64,000 nucleotides of DNA, from NCBI GenBank assembly GCA_036417435.1, contig CM070904.1, positions 19,264,835-19,328,834 of the forward strand, read 5' to 3'. This document shows, one piece after another, positions 11,338-21,790 of this stretch. Position numbers and translations under genes: made by a program. A model generated the notes under the pieces. The model worked only from the letters and a program-made list of their open reading frames with translations. It did not search any database and was not told the DNA's origin. This stretch comes from Inia geoffrensis (Eukaryota; Chordata; Mammalia; Artiodactyla; Iniidae). Within the stretch, counting starts at the first letter, position 1. Every line of letters starts with the position of its first letter.

Positions 11338-12440
11338 CCATAGATGGAGAGAGAGAGGAACCAAGCAGAAAAGGTCCAGTGACAAACCTGGCGCAGTTGT
11401 TGCTCCAGCCTCACCTTAGAACGGCTCTAACTTGGAGTCTGTGCAGTGATGAAGCAACTGATGAGTCAAGTTAATTACATTTTGAAAAAAATCCATCAGA
11501 TTAGTCATTTGGGGTTGTGTTAGCCAAAGGCAAGTTACTGACCAAGAGCTCGTCACCTTGCTTGTGACTGCATTGTTAGGTAAGTCCAAGTGGGGAATCA
11601 TGGGGCCCATATCTGCCACAAAAACTGGGAGCCAGCCTTCCTGGCGAGTGTTCCCCCCACCCCCGCACCCCACCCCTCTGCCTCCTTGATTACTAACTGG
11701 TTACCTGGCAACCGGGTTTCCTCAACATCAGCTGCAGAGCCAGCAGGTTCAGCCTCTGCCCCCCGGCCAGCCCTCGAGTCTCCCATGGATCACTGGGGAC
11801 CTGGGGAATGGGATACATAATGAGGTTTTAATTGTCGCATTGTATCTGATCTTTTTTTCTGTGTACACATCTTCTAGGTAGAGGTGTAAATTTCAATTAA
11901 TTTTGCTTATCTGATAAAATGTTCATATCCTTTAAGCTAATTTCGTTTGAACTAGTCGGCACCATGCTTCTCTTTGAGTTCCAGCGTGGATGTCTTATTC
12001 TTATGCAGGGCAGAGATCTCCTGCACACTGTCACATCAAAGGGTATCTGGGCTGTGCATGTAGATGTGGCGTGAGAAGTGGCTTCTCTTCCTGGACTGAG
12101 CTAGTTTGTGGCGCCCTTCCTTTTGTTTTTCTTATTTGAAGAGCTTTACTAAGAGCTTATTTGGTTTTCTTATTTTTCAGATCAAGATTGTAGTATTTCC
12201 CAAATAAAAGGTCTCCCATTGTTTTGTGTTAGACCCATAAAGATAAAATTACACTTAACTTGAAGTAGGTATTCCTTTTCGCCCCACTGCCACAGGATAT
12301 GGGGCAGCTGCTACTCAGTGATGAATTTGGGTCTTTGTCTTATTAAGGGGAGTGGGAAGGTGGGGAAGGTGTTGTAATTGGTGTGGTGAAGGGACTGATG
12401 TCATTTCTCATTAATCCCCATGGGCGTGCCAACTCTTGTT
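11338..12440. other. Unique non-coding sequence
   Basis: No gene, RNA or recognisable repeat seen. Moderately AT-rich after 11820. Small frames on both strands around 11590-11820 overlap each other and have no domain. Confidence 0.5.
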
Positions 12441-12452
12441 AAGATTCATTTG

Positions 12453-12904
12453 TGGGGACTTCCCTGGTGGGGTAGTGGTTGGGAACCCACCTGCCAATGC
12501 AGGGGACACGGGTTCGAGCCCTGGTCCGGGAAGATCCCACATGCCGCAGAGCAACTAAGCCTGCACGCCACAACTACTGAGCCTGTGCTCTAGATCCCAC
12601 GAGCAACAACTACTGAGCCCACATTTCACAACTACAGAAACCCGTGCACCTAGAGCCTGTGCTCTGCGACAAGAGAAGCCACTGCAATGAGAAGCCTGTG
12701 CCCCACAACAAAGAGTAGCCCCCCCCCCCCCGTTCGCTGCAACTAGACAAAGCCCGCATGCAGCAACAAAGACCCAACTCAGCCAAAAATAAATTATTAA
12801 TTAATTTTAAATTTTTAAATTTAATTTAAATTTAACCAGGGGCAGATGGATTAGGTAACCCTAGAAAGTCATTTAAATTTTTAAATTTAAATTTAATTTA
12901 AAAA
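12453..12904 (+). mobile_element. CHR-type SINE, long subtype, with foreign insert in its tail
   Basis: The head starts gggacttccctggtgggg (12454) and the body carries several ccacaactactgagcc-like units. The pol III B-box-like ggttcgagcc lies at 12511-12520. A C12 run (12720-12731) interrupts the body. The AT-rich tail contains a 42-nt non-SINE segment at 12833-12874. A target duplication, attcatttg, occurs at 12444-12452 and 12905-12913 (11/12 when extended). Confidence 0.92.
12833..12874 (+). repeat. 42-nt copy of local sequence 16230-16271
   Basis: Identical to 16230-16271 except one C/T difference (12859 versus 16256). It lies inside the SINE tail between two near-identical AT-rich blocks, and inside the target-site duplications of the SINE. 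Confidence 0.9.
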
Positions 12905-13261
12905 TTCATTTGAACCACAAATATGCTTTTGTAAAAATGAAGCTACTCCTGTTTTTTTTCCCCATATAGAACTAAACTACAAACTGAGTTTATCACTTAA
13001 CCTTTGATGTGGTACTGAGTTTGGTCAAAACAAAGCAACTGATTGAAGGTTTTCTTGAGGAGCAGAGAGCCAAATGCAAAAATGCTGAAAGGTAATGCTT
13101 AAGCATAGCACATACTGGCTGGTCTTTGGTTTCCCCTGCTAGTGTTTTCTAGCTAGCAATTTTTAACTCTCTTCTATCAGATCAAGAAGCACAATTTAAA
13201 ATATAGGAATGAAAAGGAAAGGGTTAGGCAGAAGGAGAAAACAGAACAAGTGAGGGGGAGG

Positions 13262-13296
13262 ACACACACACACACACACACACACGCGCGCGCGCG
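13262..13296. repeat. (AC)n(GC)n compound microsatellite
   Basis: About 12 AC units run directly into about 5-6 CG units, an uninterrupted purine-pyrimidine alternation. Confidence 0.95.
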
Positions 13297-13327
13297 ATGG
13301 TCAGGTCCTCAGACAGCTAAGCCGGCC

Positions 13328-13575
13328 CGGACTGCCACTAGTTAGCTGTGTGATTTTAGACAACCACTCAGCCCCTGTTCCTACATGACCAGAATGAGGA
13401 GTGCAGTGGAACCATGGCCCATTGATGTCTACCAATATTTGAATTAAGGGCCATGTGAGAGGGTGTTGCATTGGGACTTCAAGGGCAGACACTGAGTTAG
13501 GGACTTGCCAGAGATCAAGAGATTATAGAAAGTGAAACTTGCTTTTATGTTGATACTCAAGTCCAAGCACTGTCC
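13328..13575. mobile_element. MIR-like relics
   Basis: 13328-13420 resembles the MIR core on the + strand (ctagttagctgtgtgatttt...). 13495-13575 resembles MIR in the opposite orientation (gacttgccagagatcaag). Both are highly diverged. Confidence 0.4.
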
Positions 13576-13689
13576 ATCACTTATTCTTACTGCCATCACA
13601 ATGAGAGTGGGTCCACCTCTCAGGGATGGACTTGCACCAACTACTAGAAATACTGGTTATAAAAATTCATGTGCCCATTTGATCATTTA

Positions 13690-14055
13690 TATTGGAAATG
13701 TAGAATGAGAAACAACATCTATTATGTAGACTCCAGTGTTTGTATCCACAGATCATCACATCTCTGGTGGAGAAGCATGCTGCAGGAAGAGCTATGTTGT
13801 ACTCATCCATTCACCTGTTGCAGGACTCCTGTTTCTTTCCAGGTTGGGGCAATTATGAATGAAACTTCTATAAACATTTACATACAAGCTTTTGTGTGAA
13901 CATAGCTGTTCAGTTAGCTAGGAGTGGGATTGCTGGGTTGTATGGTAGATGTATGGCAATGCCAATTTGTGACTGGATTACCGTCTAATTGTCTTCCAAA
14001 GTAGCTGCGCCATTTTGCATTCCCATCGGCAATGGGTGAGAGCCTAACCTGTACT
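13690..14055 (-). mobile_element. Old L1 (L1M-type) 3' fragment
   Basis: The + strand shows the complement of an L1 ORF2 C-terminal region. The stretches gggattgctgggttgtatgg and catttgcattcccatcggcaa-like are in the same order as in the younger L1s of this window. Much more diverged and without an A tail. Confidence 0.75.
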
Positions 14056-14089
14056 CATAAGTTTACTTGCTGAACAGGAACTCATTTAT

Positions 14090-14890
14090 TTGTGCAATAG
14101 ATATTTTGAGGGTTCACTAAATGCCAACGGGTATCCTAGAGATTGAGAGCAAAATACACGAAAATTCTTGTCATCATGGAGTTTATTGTCTAGTGGGCGG
14201 GGGATAAGAAAATAAGTAGTATACATATTGCGGATGTCATATGCCAAATGGTGATTAGTGCTAAAGAGAAAATTAAAACATGGGAGTACAATATTAAATA
14301 GGGTGGTCAGCAAGGGTTCACTGAGAGAGTGATATTTGAGCAAAAAAATCCTGAACGAGGTGAGGGAGAGAGCTAAGTGGCACCTAGGGAAAGAGCCTTC
14401 CAGGTGTAGGGCACAGGAGCTACAAAAGCCTTAGGAAGGGAGCACAGCTGGTGCATTCAGTGAGGCTCCTGTGGTGGAGCAGAGGCAGGGAGGGAGAGGT
14501 TAGTAGGAAATGAGGTTAGAGAGGAAAATAGTGATGAGGGGCCAGCTCCTGGGAGGCATGATAGAGACTTGGTATTTTTCTTGGGAGTCGGTTGGGGAGC
14601 CATTGGACGGTTTGAGCTGAGGAGTGACATGATCTGACCTAAGGTTTTACAAGGGTCACTCTGGGTGCTGTGTTGAGAATAGCAGAGATTGAGGGGCAAG
14701 GATAAAAGCAAGGAGGATGGTTAGGAAGGTGAGGCTGTAATTCAAGTGAGAGACCTGGGGCTTAAGCCAGGATGGAAGCAGTGGAGGTTGTGGCAAAAGT
14801 GTCTAGAGTTCGGAGGTATTTTGCAATGGGAACCAACAGGATTTCTTGGCAGACTGGATGGGGGATGTCAGGGAAATAGTGGTATCGAGG
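14090..14890 (+). mobile_element. Ancient interspersed repeat (shared family, copy 1)
   Basis: Shows the run 'tttgtgcaatagatattttgag ... gagtttattgtctagtggg ... gggagccattgga ... ggagtgacatgatctgacc ... gggtcactctgggtgctgtg'. It shares wording and order with 28310-28500, 57100-58165 and 62165-62460. A widely dispersed old LINE-type repeat in mammals; I do not name the subfamily. Confidence 0.6.
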
Positions 14891-14899
14891 TACCCAGAG

Positions 14900-15334
14900 T
14901 TGGGCCAGACTTCAGACTAAGGGCACATTCCTCATAAGATGGTCCTCACTTCAGATAGCAGCCAAAAATTCAGGGGTGTTCGGGGCTACCCTCGATTTTG
15001 ACCAGCTGGTCACAAATTTTGGAGTTCCTGCAACCACTGTCAGGTTCCATAATTCACTAAGAAGACTCCCAGAATTCACTGAAAGCTCTGCACTTATGAT
15101 TACAGTTTTACAAATGGCAAAGGAATACAAATTAGAAGAGTTGCATAGGGTAAAGATCTGTGTGGATTCCAAACGCAAAGCTTTCATCCCTAGGCACACA
15201 TTGCCCTCTCAACTCCCGTGTATGACAATAGCAGAGGACTGACAACCAGGGAAGCTCACCAAAGCTTTGGTGTCCAGAGCGTTTGTTGGAGTTTCACTCC
15301 CAGCTGTGATGCCGAAAACTCAGCCTCTGTACAC
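14900..15334. mobile_element. Ancient LTR-like sequence
   Basis: Resembles an ERVL-type LTR fragment (gaccagctggtcacaaattttgg ... aaccagggaagctcaccaaag). The 88-codon frame at 14976-15242 lies entirely in it and has no domain. Confidence 0.35.
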
Positions 15335-15823
15335 TGGTACTGAATTGCATGTCGGAGACGGGGTTTTGGGTGAAGTAGAAAAGAATAGCTTTATTGCTTT
15401 GCCAGGCAAAGGGGGACACAGCGGGCTTGTGCCTCTCGTTACAGTGTGTCCCAGCCTGGGAGGATTTGGTGAGGAGTTTTACAGCAATGGTTCAAGGGCC
15501 GGGTTGCTGATAAGGATCAGGGTGTGTGCAGGGCCTGCGCTCCTTTAATCTGGCCTCAGGTGGTCTCTTGATGGACTTCTCAAGGTGATCAAACTGTGAT
15601 CGTCTCTGGAATGAAGAATGCTAACATCTTCCATTTGTTGGCGGTTTCAGTTCTGTTAAAGAGCTCAAAGATATTGTTATGTGTATCCCTTGAGGTGGAA
15701 CCAGGACCCTGCCCCAAGGCTGCACTACTGTTTCTTCACCGTTCCTGCCCCTCCCTTCCCTGATTAGCAACTGTATGAAAGGCTTCTGTGCTCAGGAGCC
15801 CCACAGGGTCCTGCTCAGTGTCA
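15335..15823 (-). mobile_element. Solo LTR, artiodactyl/cetacean ERV type
   Basis: On the minus strand it starts TGACACTGAGCAGGACCCTG and ends TTCAGTACCA, about 489 bp. A polyadenylation-type AATAAAG is on the minus strand near 15389-15395. Its 5' end matches that of the LTR at 53972-54442 (GAGCAGGACCCT.TGGGGC), so the two belong to related families. No internal region is attached. Confidence 0.75.
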
Positions 15824-16379
15824 GCTGGAGAATGAGAATCCCAGGAAGCAGACGGGGTCTACTGTAGAGATACACTTGAGGCTTGGAAGCCAGAGACTTA
15901 GTGGCAGTGGGGGATGGGCACTCTCCCCATCTGGCTCGTTGGGCAGCCCCATTTCTGCCTTCCAGTCCAGCCATCCCCTTTGCCTAGAAAGTCATCCGTC
16001 CCATTTGTTTCCCTGACATTCCATTCAGGTCACCTTGATTGGAGGTCCAGATGTTCACAAACACCTAAGTCCCATCTTTATAGGTAATCTCTGGGCTAAT
16101 TCTCACAGGAATGGTGAAATATAACCAGCATGGGTTAGCTTTACTGGTTTAGCAATCAGAGGGTGACCTGCCGTTTACTACCATATCATGGGGAGTACTT
16201 CGTACTATGTGCTGCCTTCAAGCTGTCTGTAACCAGGGGCAGATGGATTAGGTAATCCTAGAAAGTCATTTCAGGGCTGTTTAACGCATTTTCTAAACTG
16301 GGAGTGTTGGATCTGATGATCTCCTAGGTCCCTTTTGGCTAAAATGATCTCTAAATCTAACTAGAGACTAGGTGGCTGT
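15824..16379. other. Unique sequence including the donor of the 42-nt copy
   Basis: No gene or repeat recognised. 16230-16271 is the only other copy in the window of the segment found inside the SINE at 12453. No SINE lies next to this copy. Confidence 0.5.
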
Positions 16380-16590
16380 TGGTGGTATGTCTGAGTGTGC
16401 CTGCACCTATACCTCCTGCCTCACAAATAGATAGTAACATTTTTATGGCAGGGACGTTGAGGTCCTAGAGCAGAATAAACCTAACTTTGCTTGGTCCCAT
16501 CTGGTATTTCTTTCTTATCCCTCTGGGCATAGAAATCAGCACATAGTAAATGCTCACTTAATATTTAATAGTAGTGAATTTAAATCCCTC
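16380..16590 (+). mobile_element. L2-like fragment
   Basis: Old LINE2 3'-end pattern: atggcagggacgttgaggtcc ... tctgggcatagaaatcagcacatagtaaatgctcacttaatattt. Confidence 0.55.
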
Positions 16591-16597
16591 CCCTGCC

Positions 16598-16625
16598 TTC
16601 CATCCAAACCAAACCAAACCAAACA
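16598..16625. repeat. (CCAAA)n microsatellite
   Basis: Five or so tandem ccaaa units. Confidence 0.85.
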
Positions 16626-16724
16626 CTTTGGGCTCTGGGTTCTGAGTATTTCAGTTTCTGAGTAATCTGTATAATGGCATCAATTTTCACCTTTATTTGG
16701 TGTGTGTTTATAGAGAGAATGTAC

Positions 16725-16778
16725 AGGATATATATGTATATATGGAGAGAGAGAATAGGAGAATATAAATAAACATAT

Positions 16779-16821
<43 letters not shown>

Positions 16822-16842
16822 AATAAAAGAGAGAGAGAGAGA
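16725..16842. repeat. Compound TA/GA/(GT)19/GA microsatellite
   Basis: atatatgtatatatgg, then GA-rich DNA, then an uninterrupted (GT)19 at 16781-16819, then (GA)n to 16842. The Cys/Val frame it generates is not a gene. Confidence 0.95.
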
Positions 16843-16854
16843 CTTTTAAAGGCA

Positions 16855-17060
16855 GGATATAAAGGTGGATTCTGGAGTCGGGTGTCTGGCTGGGTTTTAT
16901 CCCCAGTTTACCAGTTACTCACTCTCTTGGGAGAATTACTTTCACCACTCTCTGCTTTGTTTTCCTCATCTGTAAACTGAATTGAATCAAAGTTTACATC
17001 ACAGGCTTGATTTGAGGATTAAACAAGTTCCTGTTTGTAAAGGCCTTGGCCTACTGGGAA
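16855..17060 (+). mobile_element. MIR
   Basis: Typical order: variable tRNA-derived start, core with ccagttactcactctcttggg, then ttcctcatctgtaaactga and gaggattaaacaag. Confidence 0.75.
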
Positions 17061-17681
17061 TAGCGCATGACCCACAGCAAAAGCTACGTAGCCATGACGG
17101 CCGTGGTTGTCCGGAGGTGAACGGACTTTTTCTTTTTGGTCTAAATGGAGTCAAGACTGGCCAGGCGGGTAGTAAAACCTGTAGCACAGACCTTGTGCAG
17201 TTAGCACCCCAAGCTAAGGTTCCCTAAGGGCCCACGTCTGGTCCTTTCAAGTGGGAGCTGAGTTCCCTCTGTGTCTGTTCAGAGCTGCAGCCTGCAGCGC
17301 TGTCCTGGACCCCGAGTGGCCTCAGGTGAAGGTGTGTGAAGACACAGAGGAACAGCCCACTGAAAATTACCCAAAGTGCATCCCCTGCTCACTGTGGGTT
17401 CACATCATTTTCTTTGGGCACAAAAGTGGTTCATTTCATTTGTACGATATAATTCTTTATGTGTGGAGAGAGTGGGAAACAGCTTAGTACTCAGAAGCAT
17501 TTACCCCTTATTATGGCCCAGTTATCACAACTGCCATTTTTTGTTGTGATCAAAGCACATTTCCACTCCTACAGAGACCCTGAGCCCGAACAGAGGCACC
17601 TCGGCTTGGTTTTTCACGGACACAGGTTTCTAAGGACAATGCAGAGGAAACTTTATAACTGTGGTCTTGGGCTCCCTTGGC
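17061..17681. other. Unique non-coding sequence
   Basis: No repeat or gene recognised. The long + frame beginning at 17459 is open only because it runs on into two SINEs and is not considered coding. Confidence 0.5.
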
Positions 17682-17693
17682 AGCCTCTTCTTT

Positions 17694-17905
17694 CTTATTT
17701 CTTTTTTTTTTTTTGGCGGTACGCGGGCCTGTGCGCTGCGGCCTCTCCCGTTGCGGAGCACAGGCTCCGGACGCGCAGGCTCAGCGGCCATGGCTCACGG
17801 GCCCAGCTGCTCCGCGGCACGTGGGATCTTCCCGGACTGGGGCACGAACCCGTGTCCTCTGCATCGGCAGGCGGACTCTCAACCACTGCGCCACCAGGGA
17901 AGCCC
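17694..17905 (-). mobile_element. CHR-type SINE, short subtype
   Basis: Complete copy with T run 17701-17714 and head ending gaagccc at 17905. Exact 12-bp target duplication, agcctcttcttt, at 17682-17693 and 17906-17917. Confidence 0.97.
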
Positions 17906-17964
17906 AGCCTCTTCTTTTTTGATTCTTTTCAGAAAAAGAAAAGAAATGGAGCTGCTGTTAAGCA

Positions 17965-18181
17965 CTTTTTTTTTTTTTTTTTTTTTTTTTGCGGTATGCG
18001 GGCCTCTCACTGTTGTGGCCTCTCCCGTTGCGGAGCACAGGCTCCGGACGCGCAGGCTCAGCGGCCATGGCTCACGGGCCCAGCCGCTCCGCGGCATGTG
18101 GGATCTTCCCAGACCGGGGCACGAACCCGTATCCCCTGCATCGGCAGGCGGACTCTCAACCACTGCGCCACCAGGGAAGCC
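17965..18181 (-). mobile_element. CHR-type SINE, short subtype
   Basis: Complete copy with a 25-nt T run (A tail). 10-bp target duplication, ctgttaagca, at 17955-17964 and 18182-18191. It lies 60 bp from the previous SINE in the same orientation, as a separate insertion. Confidence 0.97.
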
Positions 18182-18191
18182 CTGTTAAGCA

Positions 18192-18969
18192 TTTTTAAAG
18201 CATCCAACTTGTCCACGTCCCCGAGAAGCAGTTGCCCGGGTGCGGGGCGTGGTGGGAGCCCTGCTGCCTCTCCCAGCGGGCCTGCTCTCACCATGGGCCT
18301 GGAAGAGCATCTTCAGGCTGCCAGAGACTCGTCGTCTGCGGGAAGGAACAGGACCAAGTTAGGCTTTAATGAAAAACCTAGGTTTATTGCCCCCATTGAG
18401 ATTTCATTTAAATTGGTTACAGAGTGCTGTTGGTGGGGCTTTTGGAGACTGGTTGCGGTGTCTTTGCCCAATTTTCTTTGTTTTTGCTCTGAAAATCCCC
18501 TTCTTTTTCCTATTCTCTCTGTCACCCCTGTCTGGGGTCTGCTCTATCTCTTCTCCCTTCCTCTGTCCCCCTCTCTGTTTTAGAAAGCCTCCAGCACATA
18601 GTAAGCTCTCAGCGAATATTGTCATTTTTCCTTCCCAGACATCTGGACCTATACTTAGCTTTCTCTTTCTTTTCTGTTATCTTTCTCCCTCTCTCCCTCC
18701 CGTCAACCAACTGAATTATCTCCATCAGCCTGGTCCCTCCCCATCACTCCCCACCCCCTCTTCCTCCCCTGGGAGTCTCTTTCTCTGTTGCCCTTCCTTT
18801 CATTTTAATCTCAATATCAATCAATCAATTAATCTCTCTTTTAGTCTCTCCCCCCACTCCTCCCAACTTTGCTTTTCTTCTCTTTGCTTCTCTTGTGGCC
18901 TCTACCTCTGTGTTTTCAATGTCCTTTTGCCTCCTAGCTTCTTAACCTTTGTTTTTGAAACATTGTAAT
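18192..18969. other. Unique, strongly pyrimidine-rich + strand
   Basis: 18500-18900 is dominated by C and T on the + strand, which produces long Ser/Pro/Leu/Phe frames without domains. A weak MIR tail may be present at 18585-18620 (gcacatagtaagctctcagcgaat). Confidence 0.45.
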
Positions 18970-19125
18970 CACTGGAGAAACTTTAAAAAAACATCCTAAT
19001 GACCAGGCTGAACCCTAGACCAATTAAAGCAGGGTTTATGGGAATGAAACTCAAGCATCAGCATATTTTTAAAGCTCCCCGGTTGATTCCCATGCAGAGC
19101 CCAGGCTGAGAAGCATTGCCTTGCT
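18970..19125 (+). mobile_element. MER5-like hAT-Charlie relic
   Basis: Pattern 'aaccctagaccaattaaagcag ... catcagcatatttttaaagctccccggttgattcc ... ggctgagaagcattgcc', typical of the short non-autonomous hAT elements of mammals. Confidence 0.65.
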
Positions 19126-19898
19126 TCTGACTGGGTCACGGTTGTTGTACAGAGCCAGCTTTATGTCGCTGTGGCTTATTAAGGATGTCTCCGGGTGATC
19201 CACTTGATATGCTTCAGTCTTGCATTTTGTGAAATGCATTTCCTCTTGAGCTGGTCTCCAGTATGGGTTCTGTGGTCTTTGCCCTTCTTTCAAGGTCATA
19301 AGAGCCCAGGTCGGAAACGAAGGAGAGGTGAGACCGGGCTTCGGTCAGGACGGGAGTAGCATAGGGGCTTGGGATGGGGCCAGAGACGCTATACCCTTGG
19401 CCTTATCCAACACTGTGTCTGAATGCAGAGAGACAGTAAAGCCATAACCACGGTCTGGAGCCTCTAGTTTTTGGACACTTGAGTGGAAAGTTGGCTTGGG
19501 TTAGGGCCAGGTTTTGTGGAATGGGGCAAATGGCCTTCTAGAATGTCAGCTGCCCCATCTGGGGTGTGGGAAGTGCTAATGCACAGAGCATGCCATACTA
19601 GCAGTCTCTTCAAATGACAGAGAGTCAGGGCATTTGCTTCACTGAGATGACGCGTCAGAAGAAAATCAAGCATTTGCCTGGTGGACTCTGAAATCACTAT
19701 AGCACTCTGTCAGGTAGAGGAGGAAGCAACCGATCCAGAATGTCTCTTGGAAAGCCTGCCTGGTGGGCTGATATTCTGGAGGTTTTAAAACCAGGCTGAG
19801 TTTGGGGACCTTGCTAAACACTCTAAAAGGATAAATCTTCAGTATGTGGTTTCCCCCACTGGACGTCTGTTCACTGACCATTTATAGATCAGTTGAAA
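19126..19898. other. Unique non-coding sequence
   Basis: Nothing recognised. Short frames on the minus strand lack domains or splice-site support. Confidence 0.45.
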
Positions 19899-19908
19899 AG
19901 TATCTGGT

Positions 19909-20122
19909 CAGGCTCCCCTGGTGGCGCAGTAGTTGAGGGGCCGCCTGCCGATGCAGGGGACATGGGTTCGTGCCCCGGTGAGCACGGGAGGATGCCTCGT
20001 GCCGCGGAGCGGCTGGGCCCGTGAGCCATGGCCGCTGAGCCTGCGAGTCCGGAGCCTGTGCTCCGCAACGGGAGAGGCCACAACAGTGAGAGCCCCGCGT
20101 ACCGCCAAAAAAAAAAAAAAAA
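19909..20122 (+). mobile_element. CHR-type SINE, short subtype
   Basis: Head caggctcccctggtggcgca, B-box-like gggttcgtgcc, A17 tail at 20107-20123. Target duplication agtatctggt at 19899-19908 and 20123-20132. Confidence 0.97.
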
Positions 20123-20132
20123 AGTATCTGGT

Positions 20133-21406
20133 GGCTATGGGGGAACTCAAGTCAAATAGATGATGTGAGAATGATCCTGGAACGTTTTCCACCGTGTTCC
20201 AGGAGTGTTGGGCAGCCCCAAATACTATGGCCCCGCTAGGCAGAAATGTCCTCAAATTCAAAATCCAGCGGGGAGAATCTGCCTGTCCCAGGTGGCTCCC
20301 ACCAGAGGACCCCTGTCCTGTGCCTGAAGCCCAGCACCCACGCCCAGGGGACAGCTTGGGCTCTTTCGACTCCCTTGCTCTGTCCTGAGGGCGCTGAATG
20401 AACACCGCCCAGCTGAGCTCAACTAATCCGCCAGTAACAGTTCGTTCCTCAGACTGGCCTGCGGCAGACAGTGTAGGCTTCCCAAGGGCTCAGCAGCCTG
20501 CTCTGCTACGCGCTGACCTCCAGCTCAAAGGCGGCAGGATGAGTTGGTGGCAGCCCCTTTGGGGGCTGAATATCCACTCTCCTTGCAGAATTTGACCTTC
20601 GAATCTAGGCATTGGCTGGTGCATTCAGATACGTTAAAGACCTGTATTACTTAAGGCATTTATTTGCATGTAATCATTCAGTTAGTTTTGTTTGACGGTG
20701 GCCTGGTGAACCCTAGGGGCTCTCGACTCTAGCTGGAAGTTAGAATTATAGGGTGTGGGGAGAAGGGGCGTTTGTGAAAAACAACAACAACAACAATGCC
20801 CAGGCCCCAGCCCCCCAAAGTTTCTGATTTTGTTGGTCTGGGGTGGGTATTTTTTTTTTTTTTTAAGCAATTGGCAGTGGTTGTTTTAAGACCCTAATTC
20901 TAATGGGAATGACATGGTGGAAAGCACAGGCATGAGCCCAGGGCAACGGAGTTCCGGGTTCTAGAGCTCAGGTTTGCCGCCCCCTAGCGGTGAAACTATG
21001 GAATGATCAGGCTGCTCCTCTGTGAAGCATCAGCGATGGGTGCGACAGAAGTCTTCAGCGAGCATCAGAATTCACCAGAGCCTGGAAAGTCTGCAGAAGC
21101 TCTAGGGGAAATTAAGTTGCTTTTCACGGGGGTGGGGAGGGGCGCACGGGCTCCACAGGTGATGTTGCCCAGCATTCCAGAGCCTCCTGGTGGGCAAGCT
21201 CCCAGGTCCCTTTGAGCTAGAAAGCGTAGGGCGATGTGATCGTTTGGAAGCAGCACCTTGCTTCTGTGGGCGACCCAGGCATCTAGCAAGGTCCCTGTCC
21301 TCAAAGAACTAGAACATAATTGGCATAAATGGGGCTCATGGGGAGCATCGTGGTGCAGAGAGAGCAATGGATGGGCAGCTAGAAAATAATGTGTGAAATG
21401 AAAAAA
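20133..21406. other. Mostly unique sequence with small repeats
   Basis: Contains an (AAC)n run at 20779-20796, a T14 run near 20851-20865, and a possible MER5-like piece at 20800-20900 (gtttctgattttgttggtctggggtggg). No gene recognised. Confidence 0.4.
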
Positions 21407-21416
21407 CCATGAGGTC

Positions 21417-21780
21417 GAGACTTTTCTGGTGGTCCAGTGGTTACGAACCCTCCTGCCAATGCAGCGGACACGGGTTCGAGCCCTGGTCCGGGAAGATCCC
21501 ACATGCCATGGAGCAACTAAGCCCATGTGCCACAGCTACTGAGCCCACGAACCACAACTACTGAGCCTGCATGCCACAACTACTGAAGCCCGTGCGCCTA
21601 GTGCCCGTGCTCTGCAACAAGAGAAGCCACCGCAGTGAGCAGCCCGCGCACCACAACGAAGAGTAGCCCCCGCTCACCGCAACTAGAGAAAACCCGCGCT
21701 CAGCAACAAAGACCCAATGCAGCCCAAAATAAATAAATACATTTATTAAAAAACCCACAAAACAAAAACAAACAAAAACA
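21417..21780 (+). mobile_element. CHR-type SINE, long subtype
   Basis: Head gagacttttctggtggtcc and repeated ccacaactactgagcc units, then the long-subtype 3' region and tail (aaaataaataaatac...). Imperfect target duplication ccat(g/a)aggtc at 21407-21416 and 21781-21790. Confidence 0.93.
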
Positions 21781-21790
21781 CCATAAGGTC

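Noticed and set aside
12510..12525. tRNA gene
   Set aside because: The B-box-like ggttcgagcc belongs to the tRNA-derived head of a SINE, and no intact cloverleaf is present. The same holds for all other CHR copies.
14976..15242. 88-codon + frame resembling a small gene
   Set aside because: Lies wholly in an LTR-like repeat.
16783..16980. Cys/Val repeat peptide
   Set aside because: Translation of (GT)19.
17459..18583. 374-codon + strand open frame
   Set aside because: It reads through two SINEs whose CpG-rich bodies lack stops in this frame. The flanking parts have no domain. Not a gene.
18369..18968. 199-codon Ser/Pro/Phe-rich frame
   Set aside because: Produced by a polypyrimidine-rich strand. 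No domain or homology recognised.
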